Shown piece after piece: positions 11,259 through 22,134 of a DNA stretch of 64,000 bases. Source of the stretch: Nageia nagi (lineage: Eukaryota > Pinophyta); NCBI GenBank assembly GCA_050084985.1, contig JBITNC010000001.1, positions 69,626,001 through 69,690,000 on the forward strand, given 5' to 3'. How positions within the stretch are numbered: position 1 is the first letter of the stretch; each line of letters starts with the position of its first letter. Position numbers and translations under genes: made by a program. The notes under the pieces were generated by a model. It did no database searches. It saw only the letters and a program-made list of their open reading frames with translations, and was not told the DNA's origin.

Positions 11259-12484
11259 GTGTTAATGATTAAAACAGAAAAGATGAATCTGGCAAAGGAA
11301 TCTGCTGAAGGTAGCATAGTGCAACCAGAAGTACGATTTCCACCACCAAGATATCCAGGTGATTTAGCATTAACATATTTAAAACATAGATTTGATTTTA
11401 ATCTCTTAAATTACTTACAAATGACTATTGATGAACAATTTGAGAGAACACACCATATGTTTTATGGTATAAATAATGGTTGGGAAGTCACTTTTTGTGG
11501 ATATGAAGCAGGCATTAGTTTAAACCCACAAATCTATTTCATGCATATGGAAAGAATATCACAAGAAATAACAGCTTTTTTCCTACAATGGCCTTATGGA
11601 ATACTGAGAATCGTCATAAATTGTCAATTAATTGAGTATTCACTCCTTTTAGCTAGGCTGAAATATGTTAAACAATTAACCAAAAGCCTAGAATGGATAG
11701 ATGAACTTTTACATTATTTACCTCATAAAAGGGTAATTTATGATTTTTCAAATACTTTCATGGCTTTTCCTCCTAGAACGTTACAATAATAATATAGGCA
11801 AACTCACAGATTTCTTCGCATGCAAATGCGACATACAATTTGGAAACGAAGATTAGAGAAAAGGCAAGCTTGTCATATTGCCAAACTTACAACGATAAAT
11901 CAAATAAGGGTTAGAAATGAGATTATCAAAAAACTATCCAAAAGACATAGAGTACGGAATAATGGAAGTTATCTTTTGGTGTTCGAAAGTAGGTATGACA
12001 AAGATCTCTTTATGAAAGTTATTTGTAATTTTCCTACTCTTTGTATTCAAATATCTTTTCCATGCCTATGGAAATACAACAAAAAATGGCCTTGACGTTC
12101 TATGATACATGTGAATCTTACGGTTGGGATGTCAAAATAAATGGATATCAAGTTATTATTTGTATCAACGCATTTGAGTTATGGTGTTCTCCTAACTCAG
12201 AATATGATTTAATGATATATTTCTATCTTCTGTGGCCTATAGAAAAGCCCAAAATAATAGTTGATTGTACTCACAACCTGACTTTAAAACATCGAGAACA
12301 AATCATCTCAATCACACAAATTGTAACATTGGAACACTTAGATTATTGTGTTCTAGAAATCTATCATAATCAAGTGGTATTAGATTTTAGTTTTTTGTTT
12401 AGTTCAACACATTGTTCATTTAATCCTGATGCAGTTCAAACTCGATTTGAACGCATCATGAATATATTCCCTAGAAGAATATAA
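11259..12484 (+). pseudogene. T1 extra sense ORF with a tandemly duplicated unknown domain
   Basis: This sense ORF starts 81 bases after integrase. The first frame runs 11259-11789, resumes in the same frame at 11820-12095, and shifts to 12041-12484. I do not recognise it. Two copies of a domain of about 95 residues are clear. Copy 1 (residues 74-164) has GWEV, GY 7 residues after the G, WP 37 after, Cys 11 after WP, then LEW and HKRVIYDFS. Copy 2 (residues 28-117 of the second frame) has GWDV, GY 7 after, WP 37 after, Cys 11 after WP, then LEH and HNQVVLDFS. The linker is strongly basic (WKRRLEKRQ, KKLSKRHRVR). There is no membrane segment, so it is not env-like. Only two or three lesions in 1.2 kb suggest that coding was once kept. 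Confidence 0.7.
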
Positions 12485-12640
12485 AAAAAAATTAAAAAAT
12501 TAAAAAATCCTAAAAATTATAAAATTATAAAATCCTAAAAAATTAAAAATTATAAAATTCTAAAAAATTAAAAATTATAAAATCCTAAAATATTGAAAAC
12601 TATAAAACACATAAAAATTATAAAATCTACCTAGATGGAA
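12482..12640 (+). repeat. AT-rich short tandem repeat in T1
   Basis: Irregular repeats of AAAATTATAAAATCCTAA follow the end of the extra ORF directly. They may be expanded from a 3' untranslated sequence. Confidence 0.8.
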
Positions 12641-13452
12641 ACATCTAGAGGTCACTTGGCAATTGGGTGCCCTACCCTTGTATGATGTAAATATACGTTG
12701 CATGTCCTTGTAAAAGTGATTATCTAGTAAATGTGTAATGTGTGAAAAGGTCATTTTAGAATAATCTCCTTGTTATCACTACATTCACTTTGTCTTTTCT
12801 TTTATAAAGAAATGATATACCATAGATGATAGAAAAACATAAAGTTTGTGTTTGAAGGAAAATCTAAAAACTCCAAACACTTACGACATTAAAAAATTCT
12901 AAGAGAATTTGAATGAAATCATTCTAAGAGATATTAAGAGTGAAAGTTATGTGTCTATCCTATTATTCACTTCATCTCAAACCCAAGAATTAAAAAAACA
13001 AAAAAATAAAGGGGGTGAAAAGAGATTAAAAAAAAAAAAAATTACTACATTATATCAATGATTCTTGGGTGATTACAATATCCTCTACCGAGGCTGTGGA
13101 CACCTGACTAGCAGTAGAGCAAGGTTGTAGCGAGATCGAGGGGTTAATCCTTATCGAGGCTATGGATGCCTATCTAGCAATGGGGCATACCTTACGAGTG
13201 GCGATATGTCCATTTTGGTTAGCGACCTTCTTTCCTATGGACCTCTATACGTTTCATATGGATAGACTAGCTTATTAATGTCTCTAAGATATTTCATCTC
13301 AAATTATCTAAGAAGGGAAATGAATCTCACTACACACACGGAGTTTTAGGTTTTTTATCAACATATAACAATATTGTTTGATATCATCTTAGGTTGTTAA
13401 ATCTTGAGATAAAGAAAGATAAGGTAGATGTTATAATAACTTGTTTATTAAT
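12641..13452 (+). other. T1 noncoding spacer with a 65 bp near-repeat
   Basis: No ORF is visible. Two related blocks beginning CGAGGCTxTGGAxxCCTxxCTAGCA lie at 13089 and 13154, 65 bases apart. A-rich runs occur at 12990-13050. Confidence 0.5.
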
Positions 13453-13838
13453 CCAAAATCACCTAATCTTTTGTCATAATTTGTATTTTGTTTGTGTTTA
13501 AAATCATTTGTGTCATTTTGTTAAACCCATTCCTTTTGAGAATATTATCACCATTGAACATTATTAAAATTTCTTTTCTTTGGAAAGGATAAGAATGATT
13601 ATTTATTGTTCCCCCGACCAAGATAAAGTTAATGTTCATAAACCTCCAAAATCACCTAATCTTTTGTCATAATTTGTATTTTGTTTGTGTTTAAAATCAT
13701 TTGTGTCATTTTGTTAAATCCATTCCTTTTGAGAATATCATCACCGTTGAACATTATTAAAATTGTTTTTCTTTGGAAAAGGATAAGAATGATTATTTAT
13801 TATTCCCCTGACCAAGATAAAGTTAATGTTCATATGCA
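13453..13838 (+). repeat. Tandem duplication, period 193 bp (T1)
   Basis: The unit starting CCAAAATCACCTAATC at 13453 recurs at 13646 with only a few changes. Both units contain CCATTCCTTTTGAGAAT and GATTATTTATT. Such satellites near the 3' end are common in Tat/Ogre elements and can seed satellite DNA. Confidence 0.9.
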
Positions 13839-14050
13839 TCCATAAGTCACTAGTTTGTCATGTCAAGAGGTTTATTGTAAAATTGCCAAGTACAAAAAAT
13901 GATGAATACTGATTTTGTATAAAAATACAATAAACCAAAATAGAGTTAATGCCCATATGCATTTGATTAGTTCATTGTGTCTATTGTAAAAAATTGCTAA
14001 GTGCGGACAATGATGCATCTGATTTTGCAAAAATATAATAAAAATATGTC
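13822..14050 (+). repeat. Diverged tandem duplication, period about 123 bp (T1)
   Basis: GTTAATGTTCATATGCAT at 13822 and GTTAATGCCCATATGCAT at 13945 start two related units. Both continue through a TATTGTAAAA word to a TTTTGxAxAAAxATAxAATAAA end. It overlaps the end of the 193 bp array. Confidence 0.75.
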
Positions 14051-14559
14051 TTTAAATAACTTAACTTATTTAAAGAACTATGTTATTCCACGTTATCAAT
14101 AACTTAAAGTAACTTAACTTATTAAACTTATAAATTAGATTTATGTTTATAGCAACTATAATCGTACTTATTATTAAATTAATTTTGAGATTAGTAACAT
14201 CATCAAACTAATTTGTTGATATATGTTATATATTTTATCATTATACATCATACATTCCACAATTATATCTATGCATCATACATTTTGAAAATTACATCTA
14301 TCATTAACATCTATTCATCATCAAGTAATTAAAAGATAATTATGATCTACATAACATCACATCATACCTATTTTATCATAAATCTATATATAGAATGAAA
14401 GCTCATGCATCAAGAATCATACAAGTACCATAAATATCAAAGATCTATCTATCTATATATACATCATAATAGTCCATCAAAAGGTCATCATAACATCATG
14501 AATCATAAAATAAAACTACAAGGGTCCAATAACCTCGTAAGCATATAAAAAATAACATC
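14051..14559 (+). other. T1 noncoding spacer, AT-rich
   Basis: No ORF and no strong repeat. It contains several short CATCATACAT and ATCTAT runs. Confidence 0.5.
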
Positions 14560-15028
14560 ATGAAAAAGGGTATCCTCAAGGACTAACCCAACCACTACCT
14601 TGTCCGCTAGGACTACTCAATCACCTCCACCGTCTACTAATCTCTTTGGTACCCTGACCTGAAGGAGTAGTGCCTACAGATCCTGTAGGACTACCTAGAT
14701 GCTGAGCTCCCCGTAACTCGAATGAACCAACAGCACCTAAGGGAGATGCCTAGGGTGTACCACTCCTGCTAGAAAAACCTCATGACCTCTAAGTCTTGCC
14801 TGGAGATCCAACTGTGCCCTGTGCACTACTACTTATCTGATATACTGAGATATCTATAGGCTTATAACTAGCTGGAGGTATAGGATAGTGAGCCCCAAGA
14901 GTAAAAGTTGGAACACCTATCAGCCATGTCTATACCAAACAACTATAAAAATCTCATTACTAACAAAGGCCACGAATGAAAACTGAACAACCACCCCTAG
15001 AAGTAGATGTTGCTCCTAACTGATGAGC
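14560..15028 (-). pseudogene. Possible low-complexity tail of the antisense T1 ORF
   Basis: Past the stop at 15031-15029, minus-strand frames give serine-, glycine- and proline-rich peptides (for example SPTGSVGTT, TPSGQGTKE) with base composition richer in GC than the surrounding DNA. This could be a frameshifted C-terminal tail of the antisense ORF. At least one frame change is needed after two stops near 14957-14962, so the call is weak. Confidence 0.35.
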
Positions 15029-16606
15029 CTAAGCTCCCTGTAAAGAAGAACGAGCCTCATCTCTATCTTGTCTATATTTGTCTCGCTCATCCCTATACCT
15101 GTACATGCATGAGTTGGCCTGTGCCAATTGGTATCTCAGCTCATAAATATCTCCTAACAAAGTATCAATGCTAGGAACCTGTGTAGTAGGAGCCTCCTCA
15201 ACTTTGCATGCAACCTCTGGGGCAGCTCCCTCCTCACCTACACCCATAGCCTCCTCCTCAAGAGCTAACTCCTTAGGAGCATCTACCATGACCTCCTTAT
15301 TGGTAGCCTCCTCTCCTGTAACCTCTGCTCTTGTAGGCTCCTCGCCTACCTCTCCCTCTCTTGCTATTGCACCCAACTCCTCAACAACATCGATGTGCTG
15401 ATGAACGTGTCAACCCTCCAATCCACCCTCTAGGCCATCATCTCCCTCTTCCCACTAGGCCCTAAATGCCTTAGATACCCTGATGTTATCCTTCCTGATA
15501 TCACCCTCTAATGATCCCTCCTCTTGAGTAGGATCAGGATCTACATAAACCAATAGTTGTACACCATCTACTGAGATAGTGCCCTCATGCTGATATGGTA
15601 CTGATGGTGTAGGCACATCCTGAACTAAGCCAAACTAACAGTGCACTCTCTCAAAATGAAAATACTCCAAAAAATCTGCTTGATGACCACTCAAAACATG
15701 TGGCTATCGAATACCAGTAAGCTCAACTACAAGTTCTCCCCAGATGGGATACAAATGATAAGGTTTGAATCTCACTTGATCTGGAATCAAGTGACTAATC
15801 AGGTGGCGATAGTAACTCACATCTCGATGAACTTAATCTAATGGGTGAATATAAAAATCATCATGCCATTTGACTATGCCAACCTCATAATCCAAGTGGC
15901 TATCAAACCCATGCATCGACAATCCTGGGGGACAAGCCACAGCTATATGCTCATAAGCCCATGCCTGCAAGGTGATAGTAATGGATGAAGAGGCCTTATA
16001 CCCCTAAGAATAAAAGAATAGCTCTCTGTAAATCTAAGCTAACAGCGTAGGTTCCCAAGCATACACTATACCATGCTGTATCATATCCACAATAATGGGC
16101 AATAATGACCATGGAAACCTCCCACTGCCAGTATCAGGGAGAGCATAACACTGTACTAAACCCATCAAGTATGAAAAATGGATCGCCCCCTGCTAATCCT
16201 CCATCCAATACTGGTAGTATCGAATGCCACCTGAGATAATCTCAGAAATAATAGTATCAACCTGAGCAGCCCCATATAAATAAGAAATAGTAGGTAAAGC
16301 TCCTGTTCTATCCACCACATGCAAAATCCTCTATCCATGAATGGGGAGTCTATACAATCTATGTATATCCTCCATTGTGATAGTCATCTCCCTTGTTGGC
16401 AGATGAAAAGTACATGTCACTGCATTCCATCTATCTAACAATGTAGCTAATAAAGGATACTCCCAATGAATGCGACCCATGTGTGGGCCCACTCCAAAAC
16501 CAATTGACCTAAAAAAATTATGATCGACTGGACCTAGAAAATCTCTACCCTCCTGTAGAATCAAGGGATATCTACCTCAAGGCTCAAATATGTCTTGAAC
16601 CTATGT
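15029..16606 (-). pseudogene. T1 antisense ORF encoding a plant mobile domain protein
   Basis: On the strand opposite to gag-pol, one frame from about 16606 to 15029 (over 500 codons) can be read with no frameshift, but with nine in-frame stops after 16564 (seven TAG, one TAA, one TGA) and two before it. The N-terminal block has HWEYPLLATLLDRWNAVTCT and FHLPTREMTITMEDIHRLYR, the hallmark of the plant mobile domain (PMD, aminotransferase-like). A second block about 120 codons later reads YAWEPTLLA then YRELF and LQAWAYEHIAVACP, the usual C-terminal half of PMD. The last 115 codons are acidic (many E) and end in a short R/D/E-rich helix (YRYRDERDKYRQDRDEARS). PMD is linked to silencing factors of the MAIL1 type in plants and is carried by several transposon groups. 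Antisense ORFs in this place are known for Tat elements; the function is unknown. Confidence 0.75.
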
Positions 16607-17664
16607 AATGTTAAAAAATTTAGCTTAAAAAAAATGGTGGTTCATACTAAAATGCTGGCATTTATAATTGGTAACACTCAATCGTCGGTGTTTGCATTCT
16701 AAATGTCGACGATTCTGTCATCCATTCGGCCTAGGTCGGTGACCGCAGTCGAATTATAAATTTTTTTTTACAAAAAATAGAAGTAAAAGCCTAATTTACA
16801 AATTTTATCCAATAGAAATAATCAAAATAACTTCTAAACATCATTTGTAGTTTCAATTTCGAAATTAAACAGTTAAATTACAAATTATAAATAAAAAATA
16901 AAAAATAAAGTTATTTCAAAACCCTACCTCTTTTCGGATAGGTCGAAAACATCCAGTGGAGCATCTACATGGAGGCATGATGATTGTAACGAATATCAAC
17001 GATTAGAAATCAATGAAATTGTAACAAAAACTGGTTCTGGCAGATAATAAAAGTGACATCTGAAAAAGAAATGAATAAGAAAAAGTTAAAACTTTTTCTT
17101 TTTTATCTAATGGAGAAACACCGACGACTGGAGGACGGATGTCGACGATCGTAACTAAACACCAATGATTGTAGTAAAATGTCGCATTTGTGAATAGTCA
17201 TGAGAATATTAAAAATTTCTCAAAAATAACCTTAAATTGGTTAAGAAAATCAAAAAATGATAAAATGTGATGTATCATTGTTACAAGAGATCATCTTGAA
17301 ACCCCATTGTCGGGACAAAGGACAACACCATAAAAACTCATATACTAAAGAAAACTTATACGGTACATGTGTGCTTAGACATGCAAAACAACATAATAGA
17401 AATGTCATGCAACTATCACACAAGCTCAACATATTGTCATACCAAAAATAGTAACTTTTGAAGTATATTCAAATTTATTTTCAAAACTACATCAAATGTT
17501 AAAAGAAAACACATTTTATCATAATTTGATAAATCAAAATTTTGATTCATCTAAGAAATTGAGTCAAAACTTATATCATAAAAAAGCAACAACAAACAAT
17601 CAAGCAACAAAGCTTCTCATTCTATATTTTTGAAATCATCAACCGCATTTTCGGTTGATAATTC
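16607..17664 (+). other. T1 3' noncoding region
   Basis: No credible ORF. It contains CpG-rich words (GTCGGTG, ATGTCGACGAT, CACCGACGACTGG) near 16690-16740 and 17108-17150 that resemble words in the LTRs and the leader. The rest is AT-rich. Confidence 0.5.
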
Positions 17665-17678
17665 AAAAAGGGGTAAAA
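17665..17678 (+). promoter_or_regulatory. T1 polypurine tract
   Basis: AAAAAGGGGTAAAA abuts the TG of the 3' LTR. It would prime plus-strand DNA synthesis. Confidence 0.88.
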
Positions 17679-18519
17679 TGTAGACACCTAAAAATGTCCC
17701 TTTTTAGCTAGTAAACATTAAAATAATCATAACTCTTTATGACCATATAAAATAGGTTTAAAAAACCATATTATTGGATAACTCTCATCAAGTACATGCA
17801 AAATGAGTGGTCGCATGACCCTTTTTCGGTAAAAATTGGCTATTTGGTGGTCATTTTAATATTGTTATAAAAATGGAAAACTAGTCGCCAGCGACCCAAA
17901 ACAAATGCCAGTGTTTTAGGATGATCGCTGGCATCCGCCTAGTAATCACTAGCGACTCTGTAACAACTGAACAAAAATCAAAAAAAATAAAAGAAAGTTG
18001 TAATGTCTCATTCTTCCAAGATGCGATGGATAGAGAGGGTCAGTTACGACCTATGGTGGCTTTTTGACTCCCCCTTACCAGCCTTGGAAAACCTCACCCA
18101 AAATCTATAAATACAAGCCAAAACAAAGCAATAGGGACCCATTTTTTGAAGTAGGGTAATGTTGCCAAAATCATGTGAGCTCATACCTTTTATTGTTTTA
18201 TGCTAGTTTCAATTTAATACATGTCATACATAGATGCTTTGATGTTATTGTCTTTTGCATGTGTGTAGGGTTTACAGGTTATCCACATCAAGGAGAGAAG
18301 CAAGCAAATCAAAAATAATGAAGATCTAATACTCTCATTTTGGCAAATGGCATTTGTAAAAGCCCCTTCCAAGGGTAAATTGTATTTTGAACTGAAAATC
18401 AATATCAATTTACAATTACAACATTTCTACCTATTTTACATAATTTGAAGTTCAGTGAAAATCTAAGAATAATTGTATTTTATGTTATTCTACATTCCAG
18501 CTCTATTTTCACTGTAACA
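17679..18519 (+). repeat. T1 3' LTR
   Basis: 841 bp, partner of 507-1347. It keeps more intact CpG words than the 5' copy (for example GATCGCTGGCATCCGCC near 17921, where the 5' LTR has CA or TG). The TATA box is at 18106-18113. Confidence 0.95.
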
Positions 18520-18524
18520 AGTAG
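18520..18524. repeat. Target site duplication AGTAG, right copy (T1)
   Basis: Identical to 502-506. The X1 sequence resumes directly after it on the minus strand. Confidence 0.95.
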
Positions 18525-19413
18525 AATTTGTTTATGTAGGAATATTAGTACCCAAATTTTGCAAAATAGTTTTTAGATGTACCAAGAATTGATCTTATTG
18601 ATTTTAAGGTTGGGCTAAGGTAGCCTTAACTTTCTTATGTTCAAGTAGTATTGGAATAGATGGTAACTAGGGTTGGTATGGAGTTGTTGAAGAAGAAGCT
18701 TTAGTTTGAACATAGTTCACTTATTTTTTAGCATATCTTGGAAGCTAAAAATTTACCATGGTGAGATCAAAAGTAGGATCTAATGTAGGTTCCACCATTT
18801 GGTATAAATGTAATCCCAAAGATTGATGTTGATAAATCACACGAGTCTAAAAAAATGAGGAGTTAAACTTGGGGAACACCATTTTGTAATGCTCAAAGAA
18901 ACACTTTCTGTAGAACTCATAATAATAGTATTTTCAATTATTTTTGGGGCATTTGATTATTCTAGCTAGTTCATTTTGGGTTGAAATTTGGGTTGATACT
19001 AATTTTCATATCTTCTGTAATTAAAACCTTGATTTTGCCTCTTGTAGAGTGAGTTTATTGGTAAGGTTCCTGATAGTTATCTCTAATTACCTTATTCTTT
19101 CCTCTTCTTGAGATTTGAGATTAGTATTAGCACTAGTGGATGTAAGAGTAGGTAATGTTGGTATTTGATTTTAAATAATAGGCTTGGGAGGAGGTGGTAA
19201 GGCTAAAACTGCAGGATGAGCAATTTGGGGGACTTATTTAGGAGGTAAATTAGAGAATAATGGCATAATATTTCTAGGCTACATCTTTCCAAAGGATACC
19301 TAGGTATGCTTAGAAGTTTTTATTATTTGGTAAACATCTAGAAAGGTATCTCTTGACATAAGAATGAGTATATTAAAGTTTGAGAGAAAGGCCTTCCTAT
19401 AATACACTAGAGC
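18525..19413 (-). pseudogene. X1 gag C-terminal region (linker, coiled coil, zinc-knuckle remnant)
   Basis: Minus-strand frames give, in order from 19413 down: a charged helix (QEEERIR, LEITIRNLTNKLTL), a remnant of a zinc knuckle around 18870 (KWCSPSLTPHF, with one Cys read as Ser), then MVEPTLDPTFDLTMVNF and a Q/P-rich linker. The same order is found in X2 (35440-35800) and X5 (61980-62350). It is broken by stops and shifts throughout and continues across T1 into 501-1. Confidence 0.75.
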
Positions 19414-19860
19414 TTATACACTTGTTGGTCTAATTCTTACTAGAATAAACTTACATATTCTCTTAAATTTAATATTAAAATCATCAATGCACTCATGAGG
19501 ATGTCTTTTGATACATGCTATAAAGCTAAGGAATATACTATCATCACCATCCATAAAAAATATTTTAATTAAAGCTTGAAATAACTCTCCCCATGAATTT
19601 TTAGATTGAAGAGTGAGATTTCTGAACCATTTAGCTGCTTTACCTTCAAAAGAGTGTGATAATAACCTAATCATCATAATTTTATCAGTGATATCAAATC
19701 TTGAAGGCAACAAAGATACATATTGATAATGTTCATATAGTGTTTTACCAAATCCATCATATTTAGCAAAAACTTTAAATGCTACTTGAGGTATAGAAGA
19801 GGAGTTAGCAGCAACAACCAAAGGATGACCATTATTCCAAATAGAAAAATCTATTGGCTA
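19414..19860 (-). pseudogene. X1 gag capsid domain
   Basis: The open stretch 19821-19414 reads SIPQVAFKVFAKYDG, YEHYQYVSLLPSRFDI, RLLSHSFEGKAAKWFRNLTL and CIKRHPHECIDDFNIKF. The A-x-x-W-F (here AKWF) motif and the following helix pattern are those of the retrotransposon gag capsid. X2 (34745-35095) is the nearest relative in the window and X5 (61300-61760) the next. The product would be the structural shell of the particle. Start and end of the protein are lost to stops. Confidence 0.88.
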
Positions 19861-20240
19861 AGCCATGCTTGGAGTATTAGTATTAGGTGAAGGATGTTTT
19901 AGGGTTGAATCAAATATAGCTCATAGTGGGACTACCCTTAAGGGAACTATAGGGGATACAACCAATGAAATCTTTTGCCTAGTCCTCTTCTGAGGAACTA
20001 ATAGCTCTTGAAACCTAGGTTGTCTAAGGGAATTTTTGGCACAACTTCTAGTAAGTTTACTTTTTGGAGGTGCTAGGGTTCAAAATATTGACTAATTAAT
20101 AGCAGAGTCACCAATAAGGTTAAAAAGACCTTATAATATTTGATTAAGCAAATTGATAGCTGACCAAACATGACTATTTGGCCTATTTACACCCCTAAAA
20201 TATGGAATTTTAGTTCATGTCCCATTAGGTATAGTAAAAA
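19861..20240 (-). other. X1 leader with primer site
   Basis: On the minus strand the LTR end (ending CCA at 20243-20241) is followed by TTTTTACTATACCTAATGG. This corresponds to TTTTTGGCATGCTTGATAGG in X5 (60371) and TTTTTAGCATGCCTAATGG in X2 (34302), taken as the family primer site. The leader then runs into the gag start with no clear intact ATG. Confidence 0.6.
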
Positions 20241-22134
20241 TGGTAGTTTTTACTATTGATTGTTATAATGTAACCTCAAAGTGTTTGGTTTGGTCGAGTT
20301 CTCCATTGCCTACAATAGTAGGTTCCTTAAAAGAGCAAAAGGTGGTGGGTATGCACTTGTTTTGATTTTCTACTCAATCTTTGGGTTATAGGCTAGCTCC
20401 TATCTATTATGAAGGTTAAAAGTAATAGAAAAGAGATAAAAGGTATAAGAAAGAGAATAACAAATTGAATTGAAACTAAAACAATAACTTCACAGCCAGA
20501 CATTGCAACATAGGTAGCAATCCATAACCAAGATTAAGAATAGCGAGCTATCTTACCCTTGGGGTCTCACAATCATAATACATAACCATAAATTAAGATA
20601 TAATGTTATACATAACATTTACAAAAGCAATAAACAACCACTTATTGTAAAAAAAAAAAATATTATCTATTTGGATTATCATATATGAAAGTATCTTACA
20701 AACCTGGGCAAATTTACTAGAATGTTTGACCTCTTTAATTTCTAATAGTTTACCATTTATACATTTACATGCCTTGCTAGGTTATTGTCTATCATTAATA
20801 TACACAATTACTCATCTTGATTGAAAAAAATGAAGAAAAGTATTTACAATAAATTTTACAACTATGTTAGATTACATAGTGAATAAGTACAAATAATATG
20901 ACTATCTAAGAATTTGAATTTTTTGAACAATTATATTCATTGAGCCATAATTCTCCTAACATGTCATTGATTGCTCCTTTGGCCCTGTTGTTGATTGAAG
21001 ATGGTATTGTAGCTGATTGAAGAAGTACTCATTTATAGTCTGATAGATATGATCTAGCATCATGTTCTATCAGCAACTATCTACTTCTTTGCAACCATTG
21101 ATGATCCGTACTATAGTTCTAAATCAATAGAGTAATGGAGGATTGTGACTAGTATATTAACCTATTTTAAAATAAAATTACCATTATTATGTAGAATTGA
21201 GTTGAATTTGACACATTAATAAGGCCCTAAGGGTCAAACACTTAATATCAAGTGGACTTGGGTGTTACTTCTTATCCATTACTCTTACCTTAGTCTCGTA
21301 GGTCTTATTTCTTTTCTCTAGGTTTTGTTGATGATCTAGCTCTTCATAGTACCCATTGATTTTAGCCAAAAGTTCTAGTGTCATCATTCAAAATCAATGG
21401 GTTCTATTTAAGATCTTTTTGAATCATCACCTACCATTATTTATTTTGAGACCCATTGATTTTAGCTAAAAGTTTTGATATCATCATTCAAAATCGATAG
21501 GTTCTATTTGGGATTTTCTTGAATCATCACTTGCCATTACTTATTCCAGGACTCACTAATTTTTAGCCAAAAGTTTTGACATCATCTCTCAAAATGATGA
21601 GCTCTATATACTTTTAGGCACCTCTCACTGATTACTTGGACATAACTTGAACCTATATTTATAAAAACTTCTAGATTGTGTATTTTCAAAACTCTGAACA
21701 CTATATTTACAACAACTCTTGGACACTATATTTACAACTCCCAAAAACTATATTTACAACTCTTGAACACTTCCTTAGACTTTTCTTTCCTATACATAAT
21801 TCTTCTATAGATATAGTTCCCATGCCATTTGATTATTAATACAACTTAAGGTTAATCCTCGAGAATTATTACAACAGTTGATTAACTTTGACTAGAAATT
21901 AACAAGGCAAAAATATCAAAGACAAGGACCCATATATACAATAGCCAGATTATACATACAATAGCTGGATATTAACAACACCCAATATTCTTTAGTATTA
22001 GGGCTAATAGAAGAATCAAATTTCATTTTAAAAGGAAGAGAGTTGGAATAAAAAATATTTTTTTGAAAAGAATGAAAGAATAAAAGAATGATAGTATGCT
22101 ACCCCAACCTAGAGTGCAATTCTAAAAGAATATA
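20241..22134 (-). repeat. X1 5' LTR (X family)
   Basis: About 1.89 kb on the minus strand. The start TATATTCTTTTAGAATTGCA at 22134 matches the start of the X2 LTR (TGTATTCTTTTAGAATTACA at 32446), and the end lies at the primer site. It holds a TATA-like TATAAATG at 20761-20754 and three units of the 100 bp family repeat. The sequence beyond 22134 is unrelated to that next to the other X LTRs, which fixes this boundary. Confidence 0.82.
21351..21650 (-). repeat. 100 bp tandem repeat in X1 LTR, three copies
   Basis: Units start at 21351, 21451 and 21551, an exact period of 100. Each carries CCCATTGATTTT-like and ATGATGxxxTCA-like words on the minus strand. It corresponds to the five-copy arrays at 32746 and 45067. 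Confidence 0.85.

Larger units (their letters stand above)
507..18519 (+). mobile_element. T1: complete Tat/Ogre-like Ty3/gypsy retrotransposon, 18.0 kb, decayed
   Basis: Both LTRs are 841 bp (507-1347 and 17679-18519), begin TGTAGACACC and end TGTAACA. They are flanked by AGTAG and carry a primer site after the 5' LTR and a polypurine tract before the 3' LTR. Domain order is gag, protease, RT, RNase H, second (archaeal-type) RNase H, integrase, then about 6.5 kb of extra sequence with one sense and one antisense ORF. The second RNase H, the great length and the extra ORFs fit the Tat/Ogre branch of plant Ty3/gypsy. By hand count the LTRs differ at about 48 of 841 positions with no indel, about 43 of them transitions. 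T1 sits inside X1 and is therefore younger than it. No ORF spans a full polyprotein, so it is non-functional. Confidence 0.93.

Noticed and set aside
11259-12484. Envelope-like gene in the place after integrase
   Set aside because: No signal peptide, no transmembrane segment and no glycoprotein-like Cys pattern. The duplicated domain is soluble-looking.
15168-15401. Plus-strand ORF rich in Ser, Thr and Ala
   Set aside because: It is the shadow of the glutamate- and alanine-rich antisense ORF on the other strand.
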